Shown piece after piece: positions 1-8,478 of a DNA stretch of 64,000 nucleotides; the stretch's first letter is position 1, and every line of letters begins with the position of its first letter. The stretch is from contig DDTK01000010.1 of NCBI GenBank assembly GCA_002344065.1, positions 234,449 to 298,448 of the forward strand, given 5' to 3'. A program made the translations under genes and the position numbers. The DNA comes from Flammeovirgaceae bacterium UBA2366 (lineage in GTDB: Bacteria; Bacteroidota; Bacteroidia; Cytophagales; Cyclobacteriaceae). The notes beneath the pieces were generated by a model. That model was given only the letters and a program-made list of their open reading frames with translations. It did no database searches and was not told the origin of the DNA.

Positions 1-1
1 G

Positions 2-373
2 ATGGTGGTTAACCGGATTACATCGAATCGCGAAGTGTGGTTGCAAACTATGATGCATGATGAATTAGGGTTAATGAAGGAAACCAAGTCACCGTTTAAA
101 TCGGGACTATTTACCTTTATGGCTTTTGTTGTAGCAGGGGCCGTTCCGTTAATTTCTTATGTGGCTACACTCATGAATAAGGTAGAAGCGAGTCCATTCT
201 TTATATCCTCCTTATTCACGTTTGTAACATTTATTCTAATCGGAGCAGCGAAAAACTTTGTAACCCAGTCTGGTTACGTTCGAAGTATCATTGAAACCGT
301 AAGCCTTGGCGTTATTGCAGCAGTAGCAGCCTATGCCTTAGGCGATTTATTGGAACAAGTAATTCTTAGTTAA
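2..373 (+). CDS. VIT1/CCC1-family transporter, C-terminal part (5' truncated by window)
   Basis: The visible 123 residues match the C-terminal half of the VIT1/CCC1 (nodulin-21-like) family of iron/manganese transporters. A short cytosolic stretch with the motif MMHDELGL and then KSPFKSGL leads into about three hydrophobic segments (roughly residues 33-57, 66-84 and 94-120). Family members have five membrane segments, so the N-terminal part should lie before base 1, and the ATG at position 2 is probably an internal Met. The gene ends 4 bases into the convergent outer-membrane efflux gene. The substrate cannot be read from this fragment; Fe2+/Mn2+ is the family norm. Confidence 0.75.
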   Translation: MVVNRITSNREVWLQTMMHDELGLMKETKSPFKSGLFTFMAFVVAGAVPLISYVATLMNKVEASPFFISSLFTFVTFILIGAAKNFVTQSGYVRSIIETVSLGVIAAVAAYALGDLLEQVILS

Positions 374-1827
374 AGCGCACCAAGATTACGAACACCGGCA
401 GCCCAGTACAGCATGGCCTTCTGTTTTTCATATTCAGCCATAAGCTTTACCAACTTGGTTTGAGCCTGAATAAGTTTTTCTTGCTGAATGTTGATTTTGA
501 ATAAATCACTTTCACCATTTTCAAAATTCAGTATTTCTGCCTGTAACAATCGCTCGTAGTTATTTACCATGTCGATCTGGTTGTTCATAATGGCGGCCGT
601 GTTGACAAGAGCATTGTGCGTTGCATTTAAATCATTTACTATTTGTCGTTCGGCCAGGCTTCGTTCATACTGGGTTCCTGAAATTTTCAACTTGGTTAAG
701 GCAAGTTTTGATCGTTCCTTCCGCAGCAACACAGGAAAACTAAAATCAACACCAAACTTGTAATTGTCGCTCAAGTTAAAATTTGTATTCCATTCCGGAT
801 CAAACGGTTGATTTAATAAATTATAATTCAGATCCAGTCGCGGTTTTAAAAATTCTGCGGCAAGCTTTCGTTCATTATCCAACTGCAACAGTGTAATTGA
901 AAGTTTTCGCAATTCTGGATGATTTTGCCGCGCTTGTTCGGTTAGCTCTTCGAGCTCCTGTGAAGTAAGTACCAACAGATCTCGTTTTAACACCGGAACC
1001 ATGTCAAGGGTTAGCTCCAACGGGTTAGCCAGACTATCCCATAAATAGGTGCTGAGCATTATGCCCGTATTCTGAAAATCCAGGATAGCTTCCTGTTGTT
1101 CAATCAGGCGCTGTTGTAATGTGATTTTAGCTTGCACTGTGTCTATAGGAGCGGCCTCACCCAGTTCGGTATTTATTTTTGTGCGCTGAAAGATTTCATC
1201 AGCAACCTGAACCCCGCGATTCAGCAATCTAAAATTGTAATAAGCATTATACCAATGCCAGTAGTCTTTAGCTGCATTTAACAAGAGGTAGTTTAGTTGT
1301 TTAACCTGTTCGGCCTGTGTAAGGTCTTTAAATAATTCAGCTTGTTTCAATGCCGTTCTTCGTTCATCGGTAATCAATCCGCGACCCAGGGGCAGTGAAA
1401 CACCGGCATAGAATTGTTTATAGTTGAACTGATTGGGAACAAATCGTTCAGGATTGAGATACTGACCCTCATTGCGATCAACACCAATTTTTGGGTCAAC
1501 AGGAAAGATTGTGGGGAATGCTATCGAACCATTAAAAATTTGATAGTATTCGGTATCAGAGAAATTTTTTGTGAGGTACTGAACTTCAATTTTCGGATCG
1601 AAATTGCCTCGTGCCAATCGAATCTCCTGTTTAGCAACATCGGTAAGCAGATCGGTTTGTTTAGCTATAGGGTGGTTGGCAATAATTATATAGTAGAAAT
1701 TTTCAATGGTGAAAGGTCTGACAGAATCGGGCACCGTGAAAATAGCGTCAGTCAGATTTTGTCCAACCGTGTGATATCCCTTGAGCAAACAGATGAGAAA
1801 AATAAATAGTGTTTTACTTCTGCTCAT
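370..1827 (-). CDS. TolC-family outer membrane efflux protein
   Basis: Outer-membrane channel of the TolC/OEP family, 485 residues, last gene of a tetR-ABC-hlyD-tolC operon. It begins with a signal peptide (MSRSKTLFIFLICLLKG, cleavage probably after the VGQ region). Long helical repeats with conserved NGESDLF- and KLVKLMAEYEKQ-like OEP features follow. An open frame extends further upstream, but it would overlap the hlyD gene by over 100 bases. The ATG at 1827 is preceded by GGAGA at good spacing and starts a proper signal peptide, so it is chosen; it overlaps the hlyD stop by 14 bases, which suggests translational coupling. Inferred role: the outer-membrane exit duct for the ABC/HlyD pair encoded upstream. 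Confidence 0.88.
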   Translation of the reverse strand: MSRSKTLFIFLICLLKGYHTVGQNLTDAIFTVPDSVRPFTIENFYYIIIANHPIAKQTDLLTDVAKQEIRLARGNFDPKIEVQYLTKNFSDTEYYQIFNGSIAFPTIFPVDPKIGVDRNEGQYLNPERFVPNQFNYKQFYAGVSLPLGRGLITDERRTALKQAELFKDLTQAEQVKQLNYLLLNAAKDYWHWYNAYYNFRLLNRGVQVADEIFQRTKINTELGEAAPIDTVQAKITLQQRLIEQQEAILDFQNTGIMLSTYLWDSLANPLELTLDMVPVLKRDLLVLTSQELEELTEQARQNHPELRKLSITLLQLDNERKLAAEFLKPRLDLNYNLLNQPFDPEWNTNFNLSDNYKFGVDFSFPVLLRKERSKLALTKLKISGTQYERSLAERQIVNDLNATHNALVNTAAIMNNQIDMVNNYERLLQAEILNFENGESDLFKINIQQEKLIQAQTKLVKLMAEYEKQKAMLYWAAGVRNLGAL

Positions 1828-3115
1828 AATTCTCCGCATCTTTCTTTTGCTTTCTTTCCAAGACTTCATCAAGCGGGGCAGCATACAGGCTGGGTGGGAA
1901 GCCGTTAAGCTGTCGCCAGATTTCATACCACACTGGAACATCATCCAGCATTACCCAACCCTTTGTGCCTGAACCTACCCGGAGTTGTTTTGGCCATGGC
2001 TCATCTTGTGAATCAGGTACAACGAGTATCCTGAATTCCCCCGGTCGTGAATTCACATAGTCGATCACTTTAACCTCACCACCAAACGTACCCACCGAAA
2101 CACTGGGCCATCCTGAAAACTGAAGGGCCGGCCAGCCGTCAAAAACAATCCGCACTTTACGGTCTTTGCTAAGAAGGGGCACATCCATGGCTTTAACATA
2201 CATCTCTACTGCAAGGTCGGAGATAACCAACGGCATAATGGTACACACCGCATCGCCTTCTTTTATGGTTTCACCAATACCGGCCTTTAAAGCCTTCACC
2301 ACAACGCCAGACTGGGGTGCTAAAATCTGGTACTGGTCATTGCGGATTCGCATATTAGCGAGCTCATTCCTCAGCTTGGCTATCTCGGCCTCGGTGTCAA
2401 ACATTTCAGCCTGCGTGTTGCTCCTGTCCGATTCAGCCTTGCTTATTTTGTCCATGTATTCGGCCTCTACGCGGTCAAGTTCAATCTTTGCACTCAGGTA
2501 ATCGGCTTGTGCCCCTTGAAATTTATATTCAATTTCCTGGAATTTGGTAAGTGGAATGTTGCCCGCTTCAAATAGCTTTTTGTTTCGATCAAACTGGTTT
2601 TCTGAGTTCAGGAACTTGATCCGTTCAGCCTCCAGTTTGTTGGTAGCTTGTTCGATCTTATTGTTCATAGCATCACGTAAGGCACTGATTTGCCTTGAGA
2701 GCGCTTTTGCTTTTTGATCTTTTGCCATTAAGCTGCTTTCTTTTGCGGTAATCTGCTCCTGCAAGCGATTGAGCAATTGTGGATCGAAATACTTTTCACG
2801 AACTTCTGTAAGGGTAATGATGGTGTCACCCTTTTCTACGTACTCTCCTTCACGCACATGCCAGTGCTGTATTCTTCCGGCAATTATGGCCTCTATAGTC
2901 TGTGGGCGGTTTTCGGGGTTGAAAGCAGTAACGTTGCCGGTACCCCGAACGTTTTGCTGCCAGGGAACAAAAAGGATAATGAAAAAGATTATTCCAATAA
3001 CCATTAGCCACCGCGCCAGTATTTTGCTTGATTGTGGCGATTTAATGGCCCGCAAGGAATAGAGTTTTTCCTGTGCAATAACTTTATCGATACGTTGACG
3101 TGAAAAGTTGAGCAT
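1814..3115 (-). CDS. HlyD-family periplasmic adaptor (membrane fusion protein)
   Basis: A 433-residue membrane fusion protein. One N-terminal membrane segment (about residues 33-52) is followed by a biotinyl/lipoyl-like half (IAGRIQHWHVREGEYVEKGD). A long coiled coil rich in Lys/Glu/Gln covers about residues 110-265, and the second lipoyl half (LAPQSGVVVKALKAG, IKEGD) and a beta-barrel region complete it. This is the standard HlyD order. The gene starts one base after the ABC transporter stop and overlaps tolC, so the three are one transcription unit. It should bridge the inner-membrane ABC protein and the TolC channel. The cargo is unknown; no adjacent RTX-like or bacteriocin-like substrate gene is visible. 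Confidence 0.9.
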   Translation of the reverse strand: MLNFSRQRIDKVIAQEKLYSLRAIKSPQSSKILARWLMVIGIIFFIILFVPWQQNVRGTGNVTAFNPENRPQTIEAIIAGRIQHWHVREGEYVEKGDTIITLTEVREKYFDPQLLNRLQEQITAKESSLMAKDQKAKALSRQISALRDAMNNKIEQATNKLEAERIKFLNSENQFDRNKKLFEAGNIPLTKFQEIEYKFQGAQADYLSAKIELDRVEAEYMDKISKAESDRSNTQAEMFDTEAEIAKLRNELANMRIRNDQYQILAPQSGVVVKALKAGIGETIKEGDAVCTIMPLVISDLAVEMYVKAMDVPLLSKDRKVRIVFDGWPALQFSGWPSVSVGTFGGEVKVIDYVNSRPGEFRILVVPDSQDEPWPKQLRVGSGTKGWVMLDDVPVWYEIWRQLNGFPPSLYAAPLDEVLERKQKKDAENYEQK

Positions 3116-3116
3116 A

Positions 3117-5297
3117 CTATTCTACGTATTTGTTAATGATACCATCTTTCATAAGTTGATCAAACTTTCCAATGCCCTCAATTTTTCCATCACTTAACAC
3201 CACTACTTTATCGCAGGCAGCCATGACCAACGGGTCGTTAGAGACCGCCACCAACGTCCAGTGATTTTTCCGGTCGACCACACATTGTACTAAATCCAGT
3301 TTCGACTGTCTTTTTAAACCATTGAAGAAGTCGTTGAGTATAAGCAGCCTGGGCTTTTTAGCAAGGCACCTGGCCAATATAAGCTTGTGGATGTTCGTGT
3401 TGGACCAGTTTTTGCCTCCACTGTTCAACCGGGTGTTTAGTCCTTCCGGTAGCCGGTTTACTTCGTCAGCCAACCCAACCTGTTCCAATGCCTCAATAGC
3501 ATCCTGAACGCTTTCCATGGGCTTGCCCACAGTTATGTTTTCCAGTATGGTACCGTCAAAAATATCTTCCTGTGAAATATTTTTACCAATCTTATCGCGC
3601 AGGTGGGTGAGGTCGAGGTCACGGATGGAGTAGCCGTTTATGGTTACAACACCTTCAAAGTTGGAGTATATTCCGGAAATAATATTAGTCAATGTAGTTT
3701 TTCCCGATCCTCCGGCTCCGCTTATGCAAATATGTTCTCCCGGTACGATGTCAAGGTCTAAACCTTTTATGATATACCCAGATTCATCAGGATACTTATA
3801 CTTCAAATCTTTAATCCGCACAGCAAAGCCTTGTTGGGGTTGCTTATCCTTAGTCATGTCCAGCCCCCCAATTTTTTCCAACGGAACGTCCGTTACAGTC
3901 GCCACCTTATCAACGGCTGTCAACAAATCGTAGAGCACATCCATGTACATGATTATTTTTTCTACGGAATTAAGCAGTAGGATGATGATCACTTCGGATG
4001 CTACAAATTGGCCAAGGGTAATCTGGCGATCGACCACCAGGTAAGTACCCACTACCAATAAGCCACCGGTAACAGCAGCTTTAAAGAAAAGAATGAATGA
4101 AAATTGTGTGATCAGTACCTTGAAATGCTGGCTCCTGAATTTCAGATAATTGTTTACGTTATAATCTGTTTTTTTGATGGGCAGATCGGTACTGCCGGCC
4201 AGCTTGAATGAGTTGATGGCCCGCGCAAGTTCTTCCAGCCAATGAGCCACTTTGTACTTATACTTTGATTCTTCGATTGAGGTATATAATCCTTTTGCTC
4301 CGGTTATATAAAAAATGATAACCAATATGCTGAGCAAACCGATGCTGAAGAAAACGAAAAAGGGGTGATAAAGTGAAAGCAGGAGCAGGCCAAACATAAT
4401 CTGGATTACACCGGCCGAAAGATCAATCAGCAATTTCGGCATACCCTTTTGTATGGTCATGATGTCGAAAAAGCGGTTTACCAATTCAGGCGCATGATTG
4501 CCGATAATAGCCTCAGCCCGCAACCGCGGAATACGGAAAGCAAACTCCAGTGAAGCCTTGGCAAATATTTTTCGTTGCAAATGCTCGACTAGAGTGATTT
4601 GAAAAATCTGGATACCACCACTTAACAGAACGCCAATTATAATAATGGCGATAAGCACATAAACTGAGCTAAAAAATACACCTCCGGAGATGAGCTCAAC
4701 GGTAGTTTGTATGCCTAACGGAAGCACCAGGCTTATAAGCCCGGCTATGAGAGCATAAAAAAGGATATAATTGATTTCTTTCCGTTCGGTATGCAACAAG
4801 CGGAATAGCCGACTGACCGGACTCAGCTTTTTTCCAGTAACGTTCTCGTCCAGCCCATAATCACTAACCAGCCCCTGGTCCCCAAGTATGAGAAAGAAAA
4901 TAACCTCCCCATCTCTGTTGGTAAGCAGGGGTTGATTTTCGTCATAAGGTTCGGCAATGCTTCCCTTGTTGGTGAAGCGTGTTTGGATCCTCTTTTTTCT
5001 GGTGGGATGGATGAGAACAGGTTCTACCGAATCATCAACCCGTTTAAATGCCAATATGAAGTTTTCCTCTTCTTTACTGAAGAGCCTGAAATTTTCCAAT
5101 TCAAGCTGATATTCCAGCATGAGAAAACGAATTTTGGTGGCGGCTTCCAGCAGGTCACGCTTAAACTCAGTAAATTCATCGAGGCTATAGGTTCGGTTGT
5201 TGGCTTCAACGAAGCGGAGAGTCTCAGCATCAAAAGAATGCTCGAGCAGTAATGAGGACTCGCGAAGTATCCGTATGGTATGATCATTACTCAACAT
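3117..5297 (-). CDS. ABC exporter, fused permease-ATPase with degenerate nucleotide-binding domain
   Basis: A 726-residue type I secretion-like half-transporter. Residues 1-170 are a soluble domain, perhaps a relic of the C39-like domain of such exporters, with no peptidase Cys/His motif recognised. A six-segment ABC membrane domain follows (about 175-465), then an ATPase domain (about 490-726). Walker A (GAGGSGKTT, near 527-535) and a Q-loop (NISQEDIFDG) are intact. Where LSGGQ is expected the sequence reads WSNTN, Walker B reads LLILND instead of LLILDE (near 655), and the H-loop histidine is replaced in VAVSND (near 686). A homodimer would therefore have two non-canonical sites. It overlaps the tetR stop by 11 bases and is followed by hlyD. 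Function may be slow or regulatory transport; cargo unknown. Confidence 0.88.
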   Translation of the reverse strand: MLSNDHTIRILRESSLLLEHSFDAETLRFVEANNRTYSLDEFTEFKRDLLEAATKIRFLMLEYQLELENFRLFSKEEENFILAFKRVDDSVEPVLIHPTRKKRIQTRFTNKGSIAEPYDENQPLLTNRDGEVIFFLILGDQGLVSDYGLDENVTGKKLSPVSRLFRLLHTERKEINYILFYALIAGLISLVLPLGIQTTVELISGGVFFSSVYVLIAIIIIGVLLSGGIQIFQITLVEHLQRKIFAKASLEFAFRIPRLRAEAIIGNHAPELVNRFFDIMTIQKGMPKLLIDLSAGVIQIMFGLLLLSLYHPFFVFFSIGLLSILVIIFYITGAKGLYTSIEESKYKYKVAHWLEELARAINSFKLAGSTDLPIKKTDYNVNNYLKFRSQHFKVLITQFSFILFFKAAVTGGLLVVGTYLVVDRQITLGQFVASEVIIILLLNSVEKIIMYMDVLYDLLTAVDKVATVTDVPLEKIGGLDMTKDKQPQQGFAVRIKDLKYKYPDESGYIIKGLDLDIVPGEHICISGAGGSGKTTLTNIISGIYSNFEGVVTINGYSIRDLDLTHLRDKIGKNISQEDIFDGTILENITVGKPMESVQDAIEALEQVGLADEVNRLPEGLNTRLNSGGKNWSNTNIHKLILARCLAKKPRLLILNDFFNGLKRQSKLDLVQCVVDRKNHWTLVAVSNDPLVMAACDKVVVLSDGKIEGIGKFDQLMKDGIINKYVE

Positions 5298-5979
5298 GGT
5301 ACCGGGTGTTAAGGGTATTGAAAGTTAACACATGCATGAATTCAAAAAGCTTATCGTAGTGCTTGTGAGGATTGAATTTAATATCGGTTAAAGAAGGCAA
5401 GTGTTCGGCATAATAGAGCTGGTGATTGATGCTGAGTATCAATGTGCTGGCCAGTGTGCTTGGAAAAGGAAATGCCGGGTTTACTTCCTTGATGATTTCA
5501 GCTATGCATTTACACACAGCTTTAAACGGTAAGAACACACCGTCTTTATTGTCACTATCAACTTGTTTAGTCAGGTAAGTTTTTTCAAACTCAGCCATTA
5601 CTATACGTTGAAGGGCTTTTCCGTCCATCGCCTCTGAATAGACATCCTGTTTTGTTTCTTCCGTGAGTAACTTCAGACAGATTGTCAACTTTTCTTTAGG
5701 ATCATGAATATTGTTGGTGGCAAAGTCAATTTTATACTTTAGCCACGTCCAGTACCAATCTATCAGGTAGAGCAAAAGTCGATGTTTATTTTCAAAGTAA
5801 CGGTACACAGAAGCTTCGGTTGACTGTATTTCGTCAGCCAGTTTTTTAAAGGTAAAATCCTCAAAACCAAGCGTATCAATAAGACGAATGCTGGATTTTA
5901 TGATTTTCTGACCCAGCTCTGTACTGTCCGGATCGCGCAGAAACAGGCTTTGTTGGAGTTTAAATGCTATTGTAGCCAC
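5287..5979 (-). CDS. TetR/AcrR-family transcriptional regulator
   Basis: First gene of the export operon. The N-terminal helix-turn-helix is clear: SIRLIDTLGFEDFTFKKLA followed by ASVYRYFENKHRLL, the usual TetR recognition helix (SVYRYF.NK). A variable ligand-binding C-terminus follows. The open frame runs upstream into rlpA, but it has no Met there and would overlap rlpA by over 100 bases. The GTG at 5979 gives a normal 230-residue protein and lies 5 bases after a TATATTTG box, so it is chosen, though not with certainty. The stop overlaps the ABC gene start by 11 bases. Likely an autorepressor of tetR-ABC-hlyD-tolC that responds to an unknown ligand. Confidence 0.8.
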   Translation of the reverse strand: MATIAFKLQQSLFLRDPDSTELGQKIIKSSIRLIDTLGFEDFTFKKLADEIQSTEASVYRYFENKHRLLLYLIDWYWTWLKYKIDFATNNIHDPKEKLTICLKLLTEETKQDVYSEAMDGKALQRIVMAEFEKTYLTKQVDSDNKDGVFLPFKAVCKCIAEIIKEVNPAFPFPSTLASTLILSINHQLYYAEHLPSLTDIKFNPHKHYDKLFEFMHVLTFNTLNTRYHVE

Positions 5980-5984
5980 ACTTT

Positions 5985-5992
5985 CAAATATA
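5985..5992 (-). promoter_or_regulatory. Candidate -7 promoter box of the tetR export operon
   Basis: On the minus strand this reads TATATTTG, a full match to the Bacteroidota -7 consensus TAnnTTTG. The upstream region at -33 spacing reads CTTTCG, a poor match to TTTG. The box ends only 5 bases before the GTG of tetR, so transcription would begin at or beside the start codon and the message may be leaderless. Confidence 0.4.
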
Positions 5993-6082
5993 ATAGTAAT
6001 GCTATCATAAACGAAAGTTATGCTAATTGGTTCAGAAGTGGTCTGTTTTTTTTGAAAAATGTTTGGGTTTGCGGCTTTGGGC

Positions 6083-6766
6083 CTATAGCCGCTTAAACTC
6101 CACAATAAAAGAGTCTGGGAATTTTTTCTGCAGTTCAGTTTTAAACTGTTCAGCCTTTTCGCGGTTGGGGAATTGCCCCAGAATAAGGGCATAATATTTT
6201 ATTCCGTTTATGATTTTTACCTGCACCGTTACTTTTTTCTGGTACGAGCTTTTCAGGTTTTCCGCCAGCCGCATCAGATTTACGAGCTCCTGGTAGGTGC
6301 CAATCTGTACACCAAAGCCCGCTGGTTTGGAACGGCCAACTTCAAAATTGTAAAACTCTTTTTCATCAACAGAAACTTGTCCGATGGGCCTGATGGGATC
6401 GCTTTTCTTGCCGTCCCCCGCATCAATCACTTCAAGGCTAACTTCAGTCAATCCCTGATTCACAAAGCCTAACTTTTCTGCAGCAGCTTTTGAGAGGTCA
6501 ATAATTCTTCCGTCAACATAGGGCCCACGATCGTTGATCACTACATCTACCGTTTGATTATTCGCGATGTTGGTAACACGAACCTTGGTTCCGAAGGGTA
6601 ATGTTTTGTGTGCAGCTGTTAACTTACTGTGTTTGTATTTCTCTCCGCTGGCGGTTGGTTTTCCTTCAAACTTATCAGCATAAAAAGAAGCTTTTCCGGT
6701 TTGGGTTTGTGCCACCGCGTACCAGCCAATAATGCAGAATGCCAGTACCAATAATCTTGTCGTCAT
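6083..6766 (-). CDS. rlpA: RlpA-like septal ring lytic transglycosylase with SPOR domain
   Basis: A 227-residue exported protein. The signal peptide (MTTRLLVLAFCIIGWYAVAQ) is followed by the RlpA double-psi beta-barrel: GKASFYADKFEGKPTASGE, LPFGTKVRVTN, and VINDRGPYVDGRIIDLS, which includes the catalytic-type Asp. The C-terminal SPOR domain (GFGVQIGTYQ ... YYALILGQFPNREKAEQF) binds denuded peptidoglycan glycans at the septum. No lipobox is seen, so it is probably secreted rather than a lipoprotein. The longer open frame begins at 6820, but the ATG at 6766 starts the signal peptide and lies downstream of a TAACTTTG box, so it is preferred. It is divergent from guaB. Expected role: cleaving naked glycan strands during cell separation. 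Confidence 0.9.
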   Translation of the reverse strand: MTTRLLVLAFCIIGWYAVAQTQTGKASFYADKFEGKPTASGEKYKHSKLTAAHKTLPFGTKVRVTNIANNQTVDVVINDRGPYVDGRIIDLSKAAAEKLGFVNQGLTEVSLEVIDAGDGKKSDPIRPIGQVSVDEKEFYNFEVGRSKPAGFGVQIGTYQELVNLMRLAENLKSSYQKKVTVQVKIINGIKYYALILGQFPNREKAEQFKTELQKKFPDSFIVEFKRL

Positions 6767-6787
6767 GATCTGTAGTTTTTCCACACT

Positions 6788-6795
6788 CAAAGTTA
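6788..6795 (-). promoter_or_regulatory. Candidate -7 promoter box for rlpA
   Basis: Minus strand reads TAACTTTG, matching TAnnTTTG, 21 bases before the chosen ATG. No TTTG was found at the usual -33 spacing. The position supports the shorter rlpA start because the box lies inside the longer reading frame. Confidence 0.4.
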
Positions 6796-6818
6796 ATCGC
6801 ATTATTGGTAATTGGTTC

Positions 6819-6849
6819 ATTGGTTAATCAGCAAATTAGCCTAGCTTTG
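6819..6849 (+). promoter_or_regulatory. Promoter of guaB (-33 TTG and -7 TAnnTTTG)
   Basis: The sequence TTGG begins at 6820 and TAGCTTTG spans 6842-6849, with 19 bases between TTG and TA. Both boxes and the spacing fit the Bacteroidota primary sigma-factor promoter. The predicted start of transcription is near 6855, leaving a leader of about 25 bases before guaB. Confidence 0.6.
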
Positions 6850-6881
6850 CCCGGCAAATAATAGATCGTAAATTATTTGCC

Positions 6882-8354
6882 ATGCCCCAAAATAACGCCA
6901 AATTCCTGTTTGAAGCCCTCACGTACGATGATGTACTTTTGGTGCCTGCCTATTCTGAGATTCTTCCACGTGATACCAATATTAGTGGAAAGCTAACCCG
7001 AAACATAAAGCTTAACATTCCTATTGTTTCTGCGGCTATGGATACCGTAACCGAGGCCGATTTGGCTATTAGCATGGCCTTAGAGGGAGGTCTCGGATTC
7101 ATTCACAAGAACATGCGAATTGACCAGCAAGCTGAGCAGGTACGCAAGGTTAAGCGTTCACAAAGTGGTATGATTCTCGACCCGATAACCTTGAGTGTAA
7201 ACTCCACAGTACAGGATGCAGAGAAAATTATGCGCGAGTTTAAAATCGGGGGAATACCGGTTGTGGATGGCAATGGAAAACTGTTAGGCATCATCACTAA
7301 CCGTGACTTGCGTTTTCAGAAAGATCTGAGTGTTCCGGTGGAAAGAATAATGACCAAGGAAAATCTGATTACGGCAACGGAAAGTATTTCACTTGAAAAA
7401 GCAGAGATTATTTTACAGGAATATAAAATTGAGAAACTTCCCATTGTAAATAAAAAAGGAAAGCTAACCGGGCTCATCACATTTCGTGATATTCAGAAGA
7501 AGAAAAATAAACCTAATGCCTGTCAGGATAAATTTGGACGCTTGCGTGTTGGCGCTGCTGTTGGTGTAACACCGGATATTCTTGATCGTATAGAGGCATT
7601 GAAAAACGCGGGTGTTGATGTAATCACCATTGATACGGCACACGGTCATTCAAAGGGTGTTATTGAAGCCACAAAGCGCGTGAAGAAAAAATATCCTGAA
7701 CTGGATGTGGTGGTTGGAAATATCGCCACCGGAGAAGCTGCCCGGGCCTTGGTGAAAGCAGGTGCTGATGCCGTAAAAGTTGGCGTGGGCCCCGGAAGCA
7801 TATGTACCACGCGTGTGGTTGCCGGGGTTGGGCTACCGCAACTTTCAGCCGTTTATGAATCGGCAAAAGCATTAAAGGGTTCGGGTGTTCCGGTAATTGC
7901 CGATGGTGGCATTCGCTTTTCTGGTGATCTGGTAAAAGCCATTGCAGCCGGTGCCGATAGCATTATGATAGGTTCATTGCTGGCTGGTACGGAAGAGGCA
8001 CCTGGCGAAGTGATCATTTATGAGAGCCGCAAGTTTAAATCATACCGCGGTATGGGTTCATTGGAGGCCATGGAAGTTGGTTCAAAAGACAGATACTTTC
8101 AGGATGTAGAAGATGACATTAAAAAGCTGGTACCGGAAGGAATTTCTGGCAGGGTTCCATTCAAGGGCCTGGTGTCAGAAGTACTGTATCAAATGATTGG
8201 AGGCTTGCGGGCCGGCATGGGATACTGCGGAGCTAAGAATCTGGAAGCGTTGAAGAAGGCGAGGTTCGTTAAAATTACGGCAGCAGGCGTTGCAGAAAGC
8301 CATCCGCACGATGTAACCATAACCCGTGAAGCCCCGAATTATAGCCGGAAGTAA
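6882..8354 (+). CDS. guaB: Inosine-5'-monophosphate dehydrogenase
   Basis: Converts IMP to XMP with NAD+, the committed step of guanine nucleotide synthesis. The 490-residue length is normal. An (alpha/beta)8 barrel starts at LTYDDVLLVPAYS and is interrupted by two CBS domains (about 95-205; GGIPVVDGNGKLLGIITNRD and KLPIVNKKGKLTGLITFRD). The catalytic loop GPGSICTTR carries the active-site Cys (near 308). The phosphate-binding DGGIRFSGD and the flap GYRGMGSLEAM are also visible. It is monocistronic: it has its own promoter with both boxes and an intrinsic terminator at 8401-8430. Confidence 0.98.
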   Translation: MPQNNAKFLFEALTYDDVLLVPAYSEILPRDTNISGKLTRNIKLNIPIVSAAMDTVTEADLAISMALEGGLGFIHKNMRIDQQAEQVRKVKRSQSGMILDPITLSVNSTVQDAEKIMREFKIGGIPVVDGNGKLLGIITNRDLRFQKDLSVPVERIMTKENLITATESISLEKAEIILQEYKIEKLPIVNKKGKLTGLITFRDIQKKKNKPNACQDKFGRLRVGAAVGVTPDILDRIEALKNAGVDVITIDTAHGHSKGVIEATKRVKKKYPELDVVVGNIATGEAARALVKAGADAVKVGVGPGSICTTRVVAGVGLPQLSAVYESAKALKGSGVPVIADGGIRFSGDLVKAIAAGADSIMIGSLLAGTEEAPGEVIIYESRKFKSYRGMGSLEAMEVGSKDRYFQDVEDDIKKLVPEGISGRVPFKGLVSEVLYQMIGGLRAGMGYCGAKNLEALKKARFVKITAAGVAESHPHDVTITREAPNYSRK

Positions 8355-8400
8355 CTAAGCAGAAAAGGGCTCTAATCCCCCTTTTTTCCCTATAATTGCA

Positions 8401-8430
8401 AGGCCAATCATAACCTGATTGGCCTTTTTG
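8401..8430 (+). terminator. Intrinsic terminator after guaB
   Basis: AGGCCAATCA (8401-8410) pairs with TGATTGGCCT (8416-8425), a perfect 10-base stem with a 5-base loop, followed by TTTTTG. It lies 47 bases after the guaB stop. Confidence 0.9.
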
Positions 8431-8478
8431 TTGATCGTAGACAGCGTAAAGGGCCACTAGTTTATTGTTTCGGATTTC

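Noticed and set aside
1828..1944. Longer tolC-like reading frame start
   Set aside because: It would overlap the adaptor gene by over 100 bases and lacks a signal peptide; ATG 1827 has GGAGA upstream and a proper signal sequence.
5980..6192. Longer tetR start at 6192
   Set aside because: It lies within rlpA for over 100 bases, the extra residues look non-native, and the start falls upstream of the -7 box.
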